The notes under the pieces: generated by a model | Database searches by the model: none | What the model was told of the DNA's origin: nothing | The model's input: only the letters and a program-made list of their open reading frames with translations | Translations under genes and position numbers: made by a program | Shown: one piece after another, positions 62,102-64,000 of the stretch | How positions within the stretch are numbered: position 1 is the stretch's first letter | How the letters are laid out: every line of letters starts with the position of its first letter | Assembly (NCBI GenBank): GCA_022648685.1 | Contig: JALCMW010000010.1 | Location: forward strand, 1 to 64,000 | Direction of reading: 5' to 3' | Source: Bacteroidales bacterium | GTDB taxonomy: Bacteria; Bacteroidota; Bacteroidia; Bacteroidales; UBA932 | DNA: 64,000 nt

Positions 62102-64000
62102 ATGTTTTTTGAGTCACTACCCATTATGGCGGCAGTGATGACCGGGCTCTGTGAAGCACCGGCCGACACCGCAACCAAACATTTGATTCTGGATGGTATC
62201 ATTGTGTCTGCACGAATAGCAAACACACGCACTTCTTCATTGCGCATTGTCGATATAGACAGGCAAAGCATCCTTTCCAACGCTCCGGGACGGACATTTC
62301 CCGAACTGATCAGGAATATCCCCGGCGTCTATTCCACAGCTGAAACAGGCAGTTTCGGTGATGCGAAAATCAATATCCGCGGATTCAAGCAAGAAAACAT
62401 CTCAATCCTGCTGAACGGAATCCCGATTTCCGGTCTGACATCCGGCAATATGTACTGGAACAATTGGATGGGGCTCGCAGAAGCGACCGCTTCCATCCAG
62501 GTCCAGAAAGGAATCGGCAATTCGATGCTCTCGGACAACTCGGTCGGAGGCACGGTAAATATACTGACCCTGCAACCTTCACCGACGCCGTCCTCCCATG
62601 CCGGCTTCTCCCACACCGGCTATGGAACCAACAATATATACCTAAGCGTGGATTCGGGTCTGGGCAAAAATGGATGGGCTTTCAGCCTTATGGGCGCACA
62701 CAATTGGGGAAGCAGCTATGTAGACTGCAGCAACCTTGACACATGGTCATATTCCGTTGTCGTCACAAAGCGGTTGAATTCAAGGAACAGCATCAACCTG
62801 ACTGCGATAGGTTCACCGGAACGTCATCAGCAGAGATCGTCACGCCTGAGCTATTCGGAAGTGGAGTCATATGGCAGGAACTACAACAAAAACTGGGGGT
62901 GGTTCATCGATGGAAGCGGCAAAAAAACAAAGAGGACGCTATCGCAGAACACATACTTCAAGCCATATTTCACTTTGACGCACTCATATGACGGCAGAGA
63001 TGGCAAGGATTGCGGAATCCGCGTGGTTTCTACAGTCTATGCAGCTTTTGCTAACGGAGGCGGCTATTACTCGGAAAGCACCGGCAGTAGAATAGCCTCC
63101 TTCCAATCAGAGGACGGGCAGATTGACTGGGACGAAGTGTACGGATACAACGAGAATACCTTCAAGGATGGAAATGGAGCCAGAGCGCAAAACATAATGA
63201 CAGATTACCTTGCCGGGCACACGCAGTTGGGACTGAAAAGCAGTGTCATTGCAGACATCAGCAGCCGTGTTCAAATCGATGCGGGAGTGCATTATCAGAT
63301 ATACAGGACTTGGGAAAAAGAAAAGATCACCGACTTGCTTGGAGCCGACTACTGGTACGAAGACTATACGACGAACTCGCTAGCCGGGCTGAATGGCAGA
63401 GACCCCGTCAAGAAGGTAGGGGACTATGTCCGGACAAACAACGGAAGAGAGCAACATTATATTACTTCGTATATTATCGGAACTTTTAAGATCGGACCGG
63501 CCAATTCTACGGTATTGACACTGGGGACATCCGTTAGCGGTACAAGGCTCCGGAGATGGGACACATACAACTATTCCGAAGCCGATAAATGGAGCAGTTG
63601 GACAGGTCACGCAGGAGCCAGCGTAAAGGCAGGGGTGCTGCACAGGGCAAGCAATTCATTATGTGTGTATTCAAATGCCGCAGTCTATAGCAGATCTCCA
63701 TATGCAAGCGTGTTTTTTCCAAATGGCAACAACACGCCGTCGAAGAACATCACAAATGAAAAGGATTATCTTGGAGAAGCCGGAGTCAGGAAATCGGGAA
63801 TCAGATGGGCGGCGGAAGCGACAGCATACATCGCTTACAGGAAGGACAAGACACTGATGAGTTCAGCCTACAAGTCTCTGGACGAAGATCCGTACAAGTA
63901 TATGGTCAAAGGTCTGGATGCGCTGCATTACGGCGTGGAGGCCAATGTCAGCTACAGAATCAGCCGGCTACTGAAAACGGAAATGTTCGCTTCCATCGGG
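62102..64000 (+). CDS. TonB-dependent outer membrane receptor, FMN-riboswitch controlled (partial)
   Basis: 633 residues are readable before the window ends; the frame is open to base 64000. The plug domain has SLRIVDIDRQSILSNAPGRTF, ELIRNIPGVYSTAETG, INIRGFKQENISILLNGIP, the QKGIGNSMLSDNSVGGTVNIL motif, then barrel strands (YYSESTGSRI, HTQLGLKSSVIADISSRVQID). The N-terminus (MFFESLPIMAAVMTGLCEAP) is an atypical signal; no carboxypeptidase-like domain, so not SusC. Its place under an FMN riboswitch suggests uptake of riboflavin or another flavin across the outer membrane. Confidence 0.85.
   Translation, partial: MFFESLPIMAAVMTGLCEAPADTATKHLILDGIIVSARIANTRTSSLRIVDIDRQSILSNAPGRTFPELIRNIPGVYSTAETGSFGDAKINIRGFKQENISILLNGIPISGLTSGNMYWNNWMGLAEATASIQVQKGIGNSMLSDNSVGGTVNILTLQPSPTPSSHAGFSHTGYGTNNIYLSVDSGLGKNGWAFSLMGAHNWGSSYVDCSNLDTWSYSVVVTKRLNSRNSINLTAIGSPERHQQRSSRLSYSEVESYGRNYNKNWGWFIDGSGKKTKRTLSQNTYFKPYFTLTHSYDGRDGKDCGIRVVSTVYAAFANGGGYYSESTGSRIASFQSEDGQIDWDEVYGYNENTFKDGNGARAQNIMTDYLAGHTQLGLKSSVIADISSRVQIDAGVHYQIYRTWEKEKITDLLGADYWYEDYTTNSLAGLNGRDPVKKVGDYVRTNNGREQHYITSYIIGTFKIGPANSTVLTLGTSVSGTRLRRWDTYNYSEADKWSSWTGHAGASVKAGVLHRASNSLCVYSNAAVYSRSPYASVFFPNGNNTPSKNITNEKDYLGEAGVRKSGIRWAAEATAYIAYRKDKTLMSSAYKSLDEDPYKYMVKGLDALHYGVEANVSYRISRLLKTEMFASIG

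Noticed and set aside
62032..62280. Minus-strand ORF across the receptor start
   Set aside because: Overlaps the open TonB-receptor frame and the riboswitch tail; no homology.

Overview
The window looks like a chromosome of the order Bacteroidales. Evidence: a SusC/SusD polysaccharide utilisation locus with GH97, a DUF6377-type regulator, Bacteroidetes promoter boxes (TAnnTTTG with TTG/TTTG about 20 nt upstream) before many genes, a proposed homoserine kinase beside threonine synthase, and moderate-to-low GC. The genus cannot be fixed from the sequence alone.

Positions 1 to about 23,256 are the right part of an integrated genomic island. Its right border is preserved: a broken tyrosine recombinase (22,289-22,909, minus), six TTGACCC repeats, and a fragment with the exact geometry of the 3' end of a tRNA-Ser gene (T-stem, acceptor stem, discriminator G) followed by an intrinsic terminator. 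The left border lies outside the window. The main cargo is a compact eight-gene minus-strand operon (14,359 to 451): XRE regulator, SNF2-type helicase with PLD-like N-terminus, DUF4391 protein, type III Mod methyltransferase, TrlF-like PHP-ATPase, a frameshifted DUF1016/PD-(D/E)xK gene, type III Res, and a protein that appears to fuse a HEPN RNase motif to a cysteine-less LprI-like domain. This is an expanded type III restriction-modification defence operon. The rest of the island is decaying: a NERD/zinc-finger protein, a truncated hipA with hipB, a pseudogene with several frameshifts, an IS21/IS5 chimeric remnant, an AT-rich cassette with an in-frame amber codon, and an IS3-family element sitting in the integrase.

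From 23.5 to 40.3 kb lie core and accessory genes: DUF2202 lipoprotein, DJ-1/PfpI protein, ApgM-like kinase plus ThrC (threonine synthesis), a lipid cluster (acyltransferase, GtrA, CDP-alcohol phosphatidyltransferase), DUF5131, a TPR protein, a YiiX/NlpC-like lipoprotein, a cysteine-rich protein with UDG-like motifs, a BaiN/HI0933 flavoprotein, an HD hydrolase, an AraC regulator divergent from an SDR, and a TM2/CD225/DUF2752 membrane trio.

From 40.3 to 51.7 kb is a glycan utilisation locus: DUF6377 regulator, SusC, SusD, SusE/F-like protein, a GH27-like enzyme, a small CBM-like lipoprotein and GH97. A GH127-like enzyme lies 2.3 kb further on, beyond a zinc-ribbon protein, NAD(P)H-hydrate dehydratase, a dead flavodoxin and a live one. 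The right end carries a winged-helix regulator with a membrane partner, class I FBP aldolase and lactate dehydrogenase, a tripartite HipBST-like toxin-antitoxin locus, a shortened Ada-type methyltransferase, and an FMN riboswitch that precedes a TonB-dependent receptor running off the window end.
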